NCBI GenBank assembly: GCA_035517595.1
Contig: DATIYN010000003.1
Coordinates: 1-14,887 of the forward strand
Origin: RBG-16-66-20 sp035517595
GTDB taxonomy: Bacteria; Pseudomonadota; Gammaproteobacteria; Burkholderiales; SG8-39
Direction of reading: 5' to 3'
DNA: 14,887 nt
The position numbers and the translations under genes were made by a program. Shown here one piece after another: positions 7,316 through 13,576 of this stretch (position 1 is the first letter of the stretch; every line of letters begins with the position of its first letter). A model generated the notes under the pieces. The model had not been told where the DNA came from, ran no database searches, and saw only the letters and a program-made list of their open reading frames with translations.

Positions 7316-7321
7316 TACAAT
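7316..7321 (+). promoter_or_regulatory. Candidate -10 element of mobA
   Basis: TACAAT matches the -10 consensus at five of six positions and ends six bases before the mobA ATG, in the 44-base gap after ccmI. No Shine-Dalgarno sequence lies between them and no good -35 is seen, so this could drive a leaderless mobA transcript. Confidence 0.5.
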
Positions 7322-7327
7322 CACGCC

Positions 7328-7891
7328 ATGGGCGGCGTGAGCGGAATCGTGCTGGCGGGCGGGCTGGGCCGGCGCATGGGCGGCGTCGACAAGGGCCTGC
7401 AGCCGCTGCACGGCGAGCCGATGATCGCCGCGGTGCTCGCGCGGCTCGCGCCGCAGGTCGCCGAGATCGTCATCAACGCCAACCAGAACCTCGAGGCCTA
7501 CGCGCGCTTCGGCCACCGCGTCGTGCCCGACGCGATCGGCGGCTTCGCCGGCCCGCTCGCGGGCCTGCACGCGGGGCTCGGCGCGGCGAGGCACGAATTG
7601 GCGGTGACCGTGCCTTGTGATTCTCCGTTCCTGCCGCTGGACCTCGTCGCGAGGCTGCAGGGCGCGCTCCGGCACAACGACCTCGCCGTGGCGAAGACGG
7701 GCGACCAGCCGCATCCCGTGTTCGCGCTCGTGCGCAGCTCGCTGCGCGCGAACCTCGAGGCCTTCCTCGCCGGCGGCGGCCGCAAGATCGACGCCTGGTA
7801 CGCCGCGCTCGAGGTGATCGAGGTCGCGTTCGACGACGAGGCCGACGCGTTCCGCAACATCAACACGCGCGACGAGCTGGAGCAGGCGTGA
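7328..7891 (+). CDS. mobA: MobA, molybdenum cofactor guanylyltransferase
   Basis: MobA transfers GMP from GTP to molybdenum cofactor, giving the MGD form used by DMSO-reductase-family enzymes. The protein has 187 residues. The nucleotide-binding loop LAGGLGRRMGG is at residues 9-19 with K22 (DKGL) just after. GPLAG at 75-79 and the metal-binding aspartate D98 in VPCDSPFLP are also in place. The C-terminal NINTRDEL block is typical of MobA. The TGA overlaps the GTG of moeA by four bases, so the two cofactor genes are coupled. It appears to start its own transcription unit after ccmI. Confidence 0.94.
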   Translation: MGGVSGIVLAGGLGRRMGGVDKGLQPLHGEPMIAAVLARLAPQVAEIVINANQNLEAYARFGHRVVPDAIGGFAGPLAGLHAGLGAARHELAVTVPCDSPFLPLDLVARLQGALRHNDLAVAKTGDQPHPVFALVRSSLRANLEAFLAGGGRKIDAWYAALEVIEVAFDDEADAFRNINTRDELEQA

Positions 7892-9159
7892 ACGCGATCG
7901 GCCCGAGCTCGATCGCCCAGGCGGTGAGCTGCGTCGACGGCTACGACCCGGACGCGCTGCGCGTGGACAAGGCCGCCGAGGCGATCCGAGCCTGCCTTTC
8001 GCCGATCGTGGAGAGCGAGCGGGTGCCGGTGCGCGACGCGCTCGGTCGCGTGCTCGCGCAGGACATCGTCCCGGCCATCAACGTGCCCGGCCACGACAAC
8101 TCGGCGATGGATGGCTTTGCGATTCGTTCCTCCGACGTGAAGAGCGAGGAATTTCATCTCAACCAGATCGGAACGGCATTGGCCGGCAAGCCTTTCGCCG
8201 GCGCCGTCGGAGCGGGCGAGTGCGTGCGCATCATGACGGGCGCCGTCATGCCGAAAGGCGCCGACGCCGTCGTGGTCCAGGAAGTCTGCCGCGCCCAGGG
8301 CGACCGCGTCGCGATCCCGCCCGGACAGAAGGCGGGGCAGAACGTGCGCGCGGCGGGCGAGGACCTGAAGGCGGGCGTGCCGGTGCTCGAGCCCGGGCGC
8401 GCGCTCGGCGCCGCGGACCTCGGCCTCATCGCCTCGCTCGGCCTCGGCGAGCTGCGCGTGAAGCGGCGCCTGCGCGTCGCGTTCTTCTCCACCGGCGACG
8501 AGCTCGCTTCGATCGGCGCGCCGCTCCAGGAGGGCCAGGTCTACGACTCCAACCGCTACACGCTGCACGGCATGCTCGCGCGCCTCGGCGTCGAGATCCA
8601 GGACCTGGGCGTCGTGCGCGACGACCCGGAGGCGCTGGAGGCTGCGTTCCGCAAGGCGGCCGCGGGCGCCGACGCGATCATCACCACCGGCGGCGTATCG
8701 GTCGGCGAGGCCGACTTCGTGAAGCAGCTGATGGCGAAGCTGGGCGAAGTGCTGTTCTGGAAGATCGCCATGCGCCCGGGAAGGCCGATGGCCTTCGGCA
8801 GGATCGGCAACGCATTCCTGTTCGGCCTGCCCGGCAACCCCGTGGCGGTGATGGTGACCTTCTATCAGTTCGTGCGCGAGGCCCTGCTCCATCTTTCCGG
8901 CAGGACCGGCCCCGGCGTTCCGAGGCTCAGCGCGCTCAGCGCGCAGCCGATCCGCAAGGTCGCCGGCCGCACCGAATACCAGCGCGGCATCGTGTTCGAC
9001 GACGGCGGCGTGTGGAAAGTGCGCACCACGGGCCAGCAGGGCTCGGGCGTGCTGCGCTCGATGTCCGAGGCCAACTGCTTCATCGTGCTCGAGCACGATC
9101 GGGGCAACGTGCAGCCGGGCGAGCCGGTGCAGGTGCAGCTGTTTGAAGGACTCACGTGA
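7888..9159 (+). CDS. moeA: MoeA, molybdopterin molybdenumtransferase
   Basis: MoeA inserts molybdate into adenylylated molybdopterin. The protein has 423 residues. Family blocks in order are: PGHDNSAMDGFAI around residues 68-79 (M74, D75), the MTGAVMPKGADAVV block near 112-125, TGDEL near 204, TTGGVSVGEADF near 268, and GLPGNPVAVMVTF from G313. The N-terminus (SCVDGYDPDALRV) resembles the betaproteobacterial form. The start is a GTG overlapping the mobA stop. Downstream, its TGA overlaps a 12-residue mini-ORF that leads into the cupin gene. Codon choice around 8100-8200 looks less GC-biased than its surroundings, but I see no break. Confidence 0.95.
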   Translation: MNAIGPSSIAQAVSCVDGYDPDALRVDKAAEAIRACLSPIVESERVPVRDALGRVLAQDIVPAINVPGHDNSAMDGFAIRSSDVKSEEFHLNQIGTALAGKPFAGAVGAGECVRIMTGAVMPKGADAVVVQEVCRAQGDRVAIPPGQKAGQNVRAAGEDLKAGVPVLEPGRALGAADLGLIASLGLGELRVKRRLRVAFFSTGDELASIGAPLQEGQVYDSNRYTLHGMLARLGVEIQDLGVVRDDPEALEAAFRKAAAGADAIITTGGVSVGEADFVKQLMAKLGEVLFWKIAMRPGRPMAFGRIGNAFLFGLPGNPVAVMVTFYQFVREALLHLSGRTGPGVPRLSALSAQPIRKVAGRTEYQRGIVFDDGGVWKVRTTGQQGSGVLRSMSEANCFIVLEHDRGNVQPGEPVQVQLFEGLT

Positions 9160-9194
9160 AACTTCCCACGTTCGTGAAAGCGGGCCTGCCATGA
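9156..9194 (+). CDS. Candidate 12-residue linker ORF between moeA and the cupin gene
   Basis: The GTG at 9156 overlaps the moeA stop by four bases and has a good ribosome binding site, AAGGA at 9146-9150, five bases upstream. The ORF ends in a TGA at 9192-9194 that overlaps the ATG of the cupin gene by four bases. The predicted peptide is MKLPTFVKAGLP. The cupin ATG itself has only a weak binding site, so a ribosome hand-over through this ORF is plausible. Confidence 0.35.
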   Translation: MKLPTFVKAGLP

Positions 9195-9721
9195 ATTCCG
9201 CGTCGCCGATCCAGCCCGCGCTCGCGCCGCTCGCGCGCGCCGCCAAGTCCTTCGGCCGCGCGCTGCTCAAGAGCGGCGCCGTCGAGCCGGGCCTCGCCGC
9301 GGCGCTGCGCGACGCGGTGGGCGGCAGCCGCAGCTGGCTGCGGCCCGAGCACCGCGTCGGCGATCCCGCGCGCTACATGCGCCACCTTCTCTACGTGGAC
9401 CCCGACGACGAGTTCGTGGTCACCGCGATCACCTGGCTGCCCGGCCAGCAAAGCCCGGTGCACGGCCACTACGTCTGGTGCGCCTACGGCGTCGCGGAGG
9501 GCGAACTCACCGAGGAGACCTTCCGCGCTCCCGGCAAGCTGCTCGAGCCGCTCGGCCAGAAGACGCTGCGCGCGGGCGAACTCGCCGAGCTCGACCTCGG
9601 CGGGCCGATCTACCATCGCGTCTCGAACCGGACCGCAAAGCCGCTCGTCACGCTGCACCTGTACGGCGTCGCCGCCGGCAGCATCACGACCGGCATCAAC
9701 CGCATCTACGGCGAGGAATGA
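9191..9721 (+). CDS. Cysteine-dioxygenase-like cupin protein
   Basis: This 176-residue protein belongs to the cysteine dioxygenase type I-like cupins, non-haem iron enzymes that oxidise a small thiol with O2, classically cysteine to cysteine sulfinate. The metal ligands are H91 and H93 in PVHGHYVW and H142 in PIYHRVSN, a three-histidine set rather than the His/Glu facial triad of many cupins. The true thiol substrate cannot be read from sequence (cysteine, 3-mercaptopropionate or another). I chose the ATG at 9191; a TTG at 9143 would extend the protein into moeA and has no support. It follows moeA through a mini-ORF and overlaps the haem A synthase gene by four bases. Confidence 0.8.
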   Translation: MNSASPIQPALAPLARAAKSFGRALLKSGAVEPGLAAALRDAVGGSRSWLRPEHRVGDPARYMRHLLYVDPDDEFVVTAITWLPGQQSPVHGHYVWCAYGVAEGELTEETFRAPGKLLEPLGQKTLRAGELAELDLGGPIYHRVSNRTAKPLVTLHLYGVAAGSITTGINRIYGEE

Positions 9722-10737
9722 CCGGCCGCGAGCGCGCCGCGGTGTTGACCGCGCGGGACGGCCGCGCGGTCGCTGCCTGGCTGTTCCTCTGCGCCGCCCT
9801 CACCTTCGCGATCGTCGTCGTGGGCGGCGTCACGCGCCTGACCGAGTCGGGGCTTTCCATCACCGAGTGGCAGCCGCTCGTCGGCGCGCTGCCGCCGCTC
9901 ACGCCGTCGGACTGGGAAGCGCTGTTCGCGCGCTACCGGGAGACGCCGCAGTTCCACCAGGTCTTCGCCGAGATCGGCCTGGAGGGCTTCAAGAGGATCT
10001 TCTGGTGGGAGTATTCTCACCGCCTGCTCGGGCGGACCGTCGGCCTGGCGTTCCTGCTTCCCTTCCTGTTCTTCCTCTTCAAGCGGAAGCTTTCCGCGGA
10101 ACTGGCCCGGAAGCTCGCGGGCATATTCGCGCTCGGCGCGCTGCAGGGAGCGATGGGCTGGTACATGGTGAAGAGCGGCCTCGTCGACGATCCGCGCGTG
10201 AGCCATTTCCGCCTCACGGCCCACCTTGGCCTGGCGCTGCTGATCTTCAGCTGCGAGTTCTGGCTCGCCCTGGACGTCTTGTCTTCGCATGAAGGACGAA
10301 AACCGCGAACCCTGTCCCTCGTCGTCCTCGGCGCGGTCTTCCTGATGGCGCTGTCGGGCGGATTCGTCGCGGGCCTGCGCGCCGGGCACGCCTACAACAG
10401 CTTCCCGCTCATGAACGGCCGGCTATTCCCGGACGAGCTCTGGCAGCTCGAGCCCTGGTGGCGGAATTTCCTCTGGAACGTGGCCACGGTGCAGTTCGTG
10501 CACCGGACGATCTTCTGGGTGCTGCTGCTCCTCGTGCCGTCGCTCTGGTTTCAGCTGAAACATACCGGCGCCAGGCTCGCCTCGCACCACCTGCTCGGCA
10601 TGTTCCTGCTGCAGGCGACGCTGGGCATCTGCACGCTGCTGCTCGCCGTGCCGGTTCCGCTCGCCGCTGCGCACCAGGCGGGCGCGGTGCTGCTGCTCGC
10701 CTGCGCGCTGTGGACGGCGCAGGCGTCGAGGAACTGA
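9718..10737 (+). CDS. ctaA: Haem A synthase, COX15/CtaA family (mitochondrial/alphaproteobacterial type)
   Basis: This membrane enzyme oxidises the C8 methyl group of haem O to a formyl, giving haem A for cytochrome c oxidase. The protein has 339 residues and about eight membrane helices. The histidines expected to ligate or bind haem are H101 (WWEYSHRLLGR), H169 (RLTAHLG), H262 (QFVHRT) and H319 (AAHQAG). SGLSITEWQPLVGALPP and AGLRAGHAYNSFPLMNGRLFP-type blocks are of the mitochondrial/alphaproteobacterial form. The four cysteines (25, 179, 305, 329) all fall in predicted helices, so the loop cysteine pair of the Bacillus-type enzyme is absent. No cyoE/ctaB or oxidase genes are nearby. The start overlaps the cupin stop (ATGA). 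It converges on the FkbM gene with 19 bases between them. Confidence 0.92.
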   Translation: MTGRERAAVLTARDGRAVAAWLFLCAALTFAIVVVGGVTRLTESGLSITEWQPLVGALPPLTPSDWEALFARYRETPQFHQVFAEIGLEGFKRIFWWEYSHRLLGRTVGLAFLLPFLFFLFKRKLSAELARKLAGIFALGALQGAMGWYMVKSGLVDDPRVSHFRLTAHLGLALLIFSCEFWLALDVLSSHEGRKPRTLSLVVLGAVFLMALSGGFVAGLRAGHAYNSFPLMNGRLFPDELWQLEPWWRNFLWNVATVQFVHRTIFWVLLLLVPSLWFQLKHTGARLASHHLLGMFLLQATLGICTLLLAVPVPLAAAHQAGAVLLLACALWTAQASRN

Positions 10738-10756
10738 ACGGCGGCCGCACGCTCTC

Positions 10757-11668
10757 TCAGGGGCGGCGCGCGATCATGTGCCCCTGGACCGTGCCGACGT
10801 CGTCCCATTGCACCGCATAGCCGGCGGCGCTCAGCACGTCGCGCAGCACTTCGCCCCCGCGGTGGTACTCCATCGTCACCATCCTCGGCGACAGCGCCTT
10901 CAGCAGGGCGCCGTCCTTGAGCAGCGCGTACTCCTCGCCCTCGCAGTCCAGCTTGACCACCTGCGCGGAGCCGATGCCCTCGCGGCGCAGGTAGTCGAAG
11001 GCATCGACCATGCGGACCTCCTGCTCGACTTGCCGGGCCGACTTGCCCTGGTCGGGATCGTCGTAGCGGGTCGCGGTCCCTGCGAGGCCGGCGACGTTCA
11101 CGGCGAGCGCGACGCGCTCCTCGCGGTCGGCCAGCGCCACCGGATGCACGCGCACGCGATCCGCGAGCCCGTTGATCTCGACGTTGCGCCGCAGGTACTC
11201 GCAGGCGAGCGGCAGCGGCTCGAACGCGTGCACGAACGCGCCGCGCGAGGCGAGCGCCACGGTCGAGTCGCCGATGAAGGCGCCCACATCGAGCGCGGTC
11301 TGGCCGGTGAGGTCCGCCGCGCCCAGGCCGTAGACGTCATCGACGAAGATCTCCTTCAGCGTCCAGCCGATCGACTTGTCGAGCGGCGGCGCGTGGAACT
11401 GGAAGTCCCCGAACCGGACCTTCAGGTCCGCACCCTCCCAGGACGGCGTCATGCCCTCGCCGAGCAGGCGGCAAACGGTCGGCAGCATCGTCCAGCAGGC
11501 GCCCGGCACCGTGACCGGCGGGCGGCCGCCGCGCGGGTGAAAGTCGATACGCTCGCGGAACGGCAGCACCAGCGCCTTCGACGCGTCGTCGAAGGCCTGC
11601 AGGAACAGGGCGTAGGACTTCAGGTAGATGCGCATCGCCCGCAGGCGCTGGCGCAGCGTCGGTGCCAT
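10757..11668 (-). CDS. FkbM-family SAM-dependent methyltransferase
   Basis: This 303-residue protein has an N-terminal extension of about 120 residues, then a Rossmann methyltransferase domain. The SAM loop is ALDVGAFIGDS (residues 125-135), the acidic residue ending the second strand is E150 in HAFEP, and the FkbM hallmark VKLDCEGEEYALL is at 238-250. FkbM enzymes usually O-methylate sugars or small molecules; the acceptor is unknown here. It lies 17 bases downstream of the UPF0016 gene on the same strand, so it may be its operon partner. TAGGAT six bases before the ATG can be read either as a -10 element or as an AGGA ribosome binding site seven bases from the start. Confidence 0.87.
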   Translation of the reverse strand: MAPTLRQRLRAMRIYLKSYALFLQAFDDASKALVLPFRERIDFHPRGGRPPVTVPGACWTMLPTVCRLLGEGMTPSWEGADLKVRFGDFQFHAPPLDKSIGWTLKEIFVDDVYGLGAADLTGQTALDVGAFIGDSTVALASRGAFVHAFEPLPLACEYLRRNVEINGLADRVRVHPVALADREERVALAVNVAGLAGTATRYDDPDQGKSARQVEQEVRMVDAFDYLRREGIGSAQVVKLDCEGEEYALLKDGALLKALSPRMVTMEYHRGGEVLRDVLSAAGYAVQWDDVGTVQGHMIARRP

Positions 11669-11674
11669 CGCCCG

Positions 11675-11680
11675 ATCCTA
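11675..11680 (-). promoter_or_regulatory. TAGGAT before the FkbM start: ribosome binding site or -10 element
   Basis: On the minus strand TAGGAT (11680-11675) ends six bases before the ATG. It fits the TAnnnT spacing seen elsewhere in the window, but it also contains AGGA at a normal Shine-Dalgarno distance. Because the gene directly follows another on the same strand, the ribosome-binding reading is the simpler one. Confidence 0.4.
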
Positions 11681-11685
11681 TCCCG

Positions 11686-12240
11686 TCACGCGACGAGCGC
11701 GAGGACCCCGAGCGCGACGAAAGCGGCCGCCGCGACGCGCCGCAGCAGCTTCATCGGCAGGCGCTGCAGCAGGCGCTCGCCGGCGTAGACCACCGGCACG
11801 TTGGCGATCAGCATGCCGAGCGTGGTGCCGGCGACCACCGCGGGCAGGAACGCGTATCGGGCGGCGAGCGCCACGGTCGCGATCTGCGTCTTGTCGCCGA
11901 TCTCGACGAGGAAGAACGCGAGCAGCGTGGTGCCGAACACGCCGAGGCGCCGGCTGCGCTCGAAGTCGCTCGCGCTATCGGGAAACAGCATCCACGCGCC
12001 CATGGCCGCGAACGAGGCCGCGAGCAGCCAGCGCAGGACCTGCGGCCCGGTCAGCGTCGCCAGCCAGCCGCCGAAGGCGGCCGCGAGCGCATGGTTGGCC
12101 AGCGTGGCGGCGGCAATGCCGAGCACGATCGGTACGGGCCTGCGGTAGCGGGCGGCGAGCAGAAGCGCGAGCAGCTGCGTCTTGTCGCCCATCTCGGCGA
12201 GCGCGACCACGCCGGTCGAGACGAGGAAGGCTTCCAGCAT
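11686..12240 (-). CDS. UPF0016/TMEM165/GDT1-family metal-ion exporter
   Basis: This 184-residue, six-helix membrane protein has the two-fold repeat that defines the family: EMGDKTQ at residues 16-22 and EIGDKTQ at 113-119. Each half carries three helices, and the acidic residues of both motifs form the cation site. Relatives move Mn2+ or Ca2+ out of the cytoplasm (bacterial MneA, yeast Gdt1, human TMEM165), so manganese export is the likely role. The gene diverges from the metallophosphatase gene with 95 bases between starts. No leader long enough for a manganese riboswitch is present: a -10-like CACAAT sits six bases before the ATG. It is probably co-transcribed with the FkbM gene downstream. 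Confidence 0.92.
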   Translation of the reverse strand: MLEAFLVSTGVVALAEMGDKTQLLALLLAARYRRPVPIVLGIAAATLANHALAAAFGGWLATLTGPQVLRWLLAASFAAMGAWMLFPDSASDFERSRRLGVFGTTLLAFFLVEIGDKTQIATVALAARYAFLPAVVAGTTLGMLIANVPVVYAGERLLQRLPMKLLRRVAAAAFVALGVLALVA

Positions 12241-12246
12241 GCGGCC

Positions 12247-12252
12247 ATTGTG
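12247..12252 (-). promoter_or_regulatory. Candidate -10 element of the UPF0016 gene
   Basis: CACAAT on the minus strand (12252-12247) ends six bases before the ATG. It matches the consensus at four of six positions. A TTGCGG (12273-12268) lies 15 bases upstream as a weak -35. There is no Shine-Dalgarno sequence close to the start. Confidence 0.4.
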
Positions 12253-12264
12253 TCCCAGAAATTA

Positions 12265-12280
12265 TTTCCGCAAGCGGGAA
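12265..12280. repeat. Near-perfect inverted repeat in the divergent spacer
   Basis: TTTCCGC (12265-12271) and GCGGGAA (12274-12280) flank a two-base centre, with one mismatch in seven pairs. It overlaps the candidate -35 of the UPF0016 gene and the left end of GGGAATAAA on the other strand, so it is placed well for an operator. It could also be chance in GC-rich DNA. Confidence 0.3.
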
Positions 12281-12310
12281 TAAACCGCGGCGGTTCGCAG
12301 TCCTGTCTCC
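12276..12310 (+). promoter_or_regulatory. Candidate ECF-type promoter of the metallophosphatase operon
   Basis: GGGAATAAA (12276-12284) is followed, 15 bases later, by GTCCTGTCTCC (12300-12310). A GGAA-type -35 with a short GTC-containing -10 is the general shape of promoters read by extracytoplasmic-function sigma factors, and the operon encodes such a factor. No ordinary TATAAT-like -10 is visible here. The assignment is by analogy only. Confidence 0.35.
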
Positions 12311-12323
12311 AGGCACCCAACCC

Positions 12324-12329
12324 AAGGAG
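12324..12329 (+). promoter_or_regulatory. Shine-Dalgarno site of the metallophosphatase gene
   Basis: AAGGAG lies six bases before the ATG at 12336 and fixes that start. It is the strongest ribosome binding site at the head of any transcription unit in the window, in contrast to the others, which have none. Confidence 0.8.
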
Positions 12330-12335
12330 AGCGCC

Positions 12336-13226
12336 ATGGCGCAGGCATTCGATCGCAGGGACTTCCTCAAGCTGGCCGGCCTCGGCGGGGCCGTTTTCGC
12401 CTCCGGCCTCGCGGGCTGCGCCGGCATGGCCGGCGCAGAGCGGGACGAGTTCTACTTCGTCCAGCTTTCCGACACGCACTGGGGCTTCAAGGGCCCCGCG
12501 CTCAATCCGGACGCCGCCGGCACGCTGCCCAAGGCGGTCGCCGCGGTCAACGCGCTCAAGGAGCGGCCCGACTTCATCGTCTTCACGGGCGACCTCACGC
12601 ACACCACCGACGACCCGAAGGAACGGCGCCGGCGGCTCGCCGAGTTCAAGGACATCGTCTCGAAGCTCGACGTGAGGACCGTGCGCTTCCTCCCGGGCGA
12701 GCACGACGCGTCCCTGGACCGCGGCGAGGCCTGGAAGGAGTTCTTCGGCCCGAGCAACTACAGCTTCGACCACAAGGGCGTGCATTTCGTGGCGCTCGAC
12801 AACGTCTCCGACCCGGCCGCGCGCCTCGGCGAGGCGCAGCTCGGCTGGCTGAAGGCCGACCTCGCGCGGCTCGACCCGGCCGCGCCCATCGTCGTGCTCG
12901 CGCACCGGCCGCTGTTCGACCTCATGCCGCAGTGGGACTGGGCGACGCGCGACGGCAAGGCCGCGATCGACATCCTCATGCCCTACCGCAACGTGACGGT
13001 GTTCTACGGCCACATCCACCAGGAGCACCACCACATGACCGCGCACATCGCGCACCATTCGGCGAAATCGCTGATCTTCCCGCTGCCCGCGCCCGGCTCC
13101 CAGCCCAAGCGCGTGCCCATCCCCTGGGACGCGGCGCAGCCCTACAGGGGACTCGGCTTCCGCGGCATCGAGGCCGAGGTGAAGAAGCCCGCCTACGATC
13201 TCGTAGAGTTCCCCGTCAAGGCATGA
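12336..13226 (+). CDS. Exported metallophosphoesterase with Tat signal and lipobox
   Basis: This 296-residue calcineurin-like phosphoesterase hydrolyses an unknown phosphoester outside the cytoplasm. The N-terminus has a twin-arginine motif RRDFLK (residues 7-12), a hydrophobic stretch, and SGLAGC with C28 as a possible lipidated cysteine, so a folded, metal-loaded Tat lipoprotein is likely. Metal-site motifs in order are: D46 and H48 (SDTHWG), D86 (GDLTH), H123 in GEHD at 121-124, AHRP around 190, and GHIHQEHHHM near 228. The third motif has glutamate where most relatives have asparagine (GNHD); I believe this is shared by close homologues, not a lesion. The frame is open far upstream of the ATG, but AAGGAG decides the start. 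It overlaps the cupredoxin gene by four bases. Confidence 0.9.
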   Translation: MAQAFDRRDFLKLAGLGGAVFASGLAGCAGMAGAERDEFYFVQLSDTHWGFKGPALNPDAAGTLPKAVAAVNALKERPDFIVFTGDLTHTTDDPKERRRRLAEFKDIVSKLDVRTVRFLPGEHDASLDRGEAWKEFFGPSNYSFDHKGVHFVALDNVSDPAARLGEAQLGWLKADLARLDPAAPIVVLAHRPLFDLMPQWDWATRDGKAAIDILMPYRNVTVFYGHIHQEHHHMTAHIAHHSAKSLIFPLPAPGSQPKRVPIPWDAAQPYRGLGFRGIEAEVKKPAYDLVEFPVKA

Positions 13227-13576
13227 ACCGGCGGCGCCTGCTCCTCGCCGCGGCGCTGGGCGGCCTCGTCGGGCTCGCGGGTCTCTCGCGGGCCGAGGAG
13301 CGCGTGATCCGGATCGTCGCGAAGAAGTTCGAGTTCAACCCGAGCGAGATCACGCTGAAGAAGGGCGAGCCGGTGGTGCTCGAGCTCACCAGCGAGGACG
13401 TGACCATGGGCTTCGCCGCCAGCGACCTCAACGTCGACGTCGAGATTCCCCCGGGCAAGGTGACGGTCGTGCGCCTGGTGCCCGACAAGGAAGGCACGTT
13501 CGGCTTCCACTGCGACGTGTTCTGCGGCGACGGCCACGAGGACATGGGCGGCAGGATTGTCGTGGTCGCCGCGTGA
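13223..13576 (+). CDS. Exported cupredoxin with a CuA-like C-x3-C-x3-H-x2-M motif
   Basis: This 117-residue protein has a signal peptide (about residues 1-24, ending LSRA) and a single cupredoxin domain. The C-terminal loop HCDVFCGDGHEDM supplies C97, C101, H105 and M108, the ligand pattern of the CuA site in cytochrome c oxidase subunit II. The histidine that CuA sites draw from an earlier strand (DVxHxF) is M62 here, in DVTMGF, so a standard CuA centre is doubtful unless H96 or another residue replaces it. Its likely role is copper binding or electron transfer in the periplasm. It overlaps the phosphatase gene by four bases and lies 19 bases before the sigma factor gene. Confidence 0.88.
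   Translation: MNRRRLLLAAALGGLVGLAGLSRAEERVIRIVAKKFEFNPSEITLKKGEPVVLELTSEDVTMGFAASDLNVDVEIPPGKVTVVRLVPDKEGTFGFHCDVFCGDGHEDMGGRIVVVAA

Noticed and set aside
8100..8260. Codon-use shift inside moeA as a possible recombination patch
   Set aside because: The stretch is short, the protein motifs continue unbroken, and no flanking repeats are visible. Natural variation is sufficient.
9143..9190. TTG at 9143 as an alternative cupin start
   Set aside because: It lies within moeA, has no ribosome binding site, and adds residues unlike the family N-terminus. The AAGGA nearby serves the GTG at 9156 in another frame.
7498..9270. A 590-codon open frame on the minus strand across mobA, moeA and the cupin gene start
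   Set aside because: It lies antisense to genes with clear motifs and has a biased, motif-free composition, so it is a shadow.
10738..10756. GCGGCCGC palindrome between the convergent haem A synthase and FkbM genes as a terminator
   Set aside because: The palindrome (10741-10748) is only eight bases, has no loop, and is not followed by a run of T.
11628..12335. Upstream in-frame extension of the metallophosphatase gene
   Set aside because: It overlaps the divergent UPF0016 gene antisense. AAGGAG and the Tat signal fix the start at 12336.
12241..12335. A manganese (yybP-ykoY) riboswitch before the UPF0016 exporter
   Set aside because: The putative promoter is six bases from the start codon, and the whole spacer is 95 bases shared with a divergent gene, so there is no room for the aptamer.
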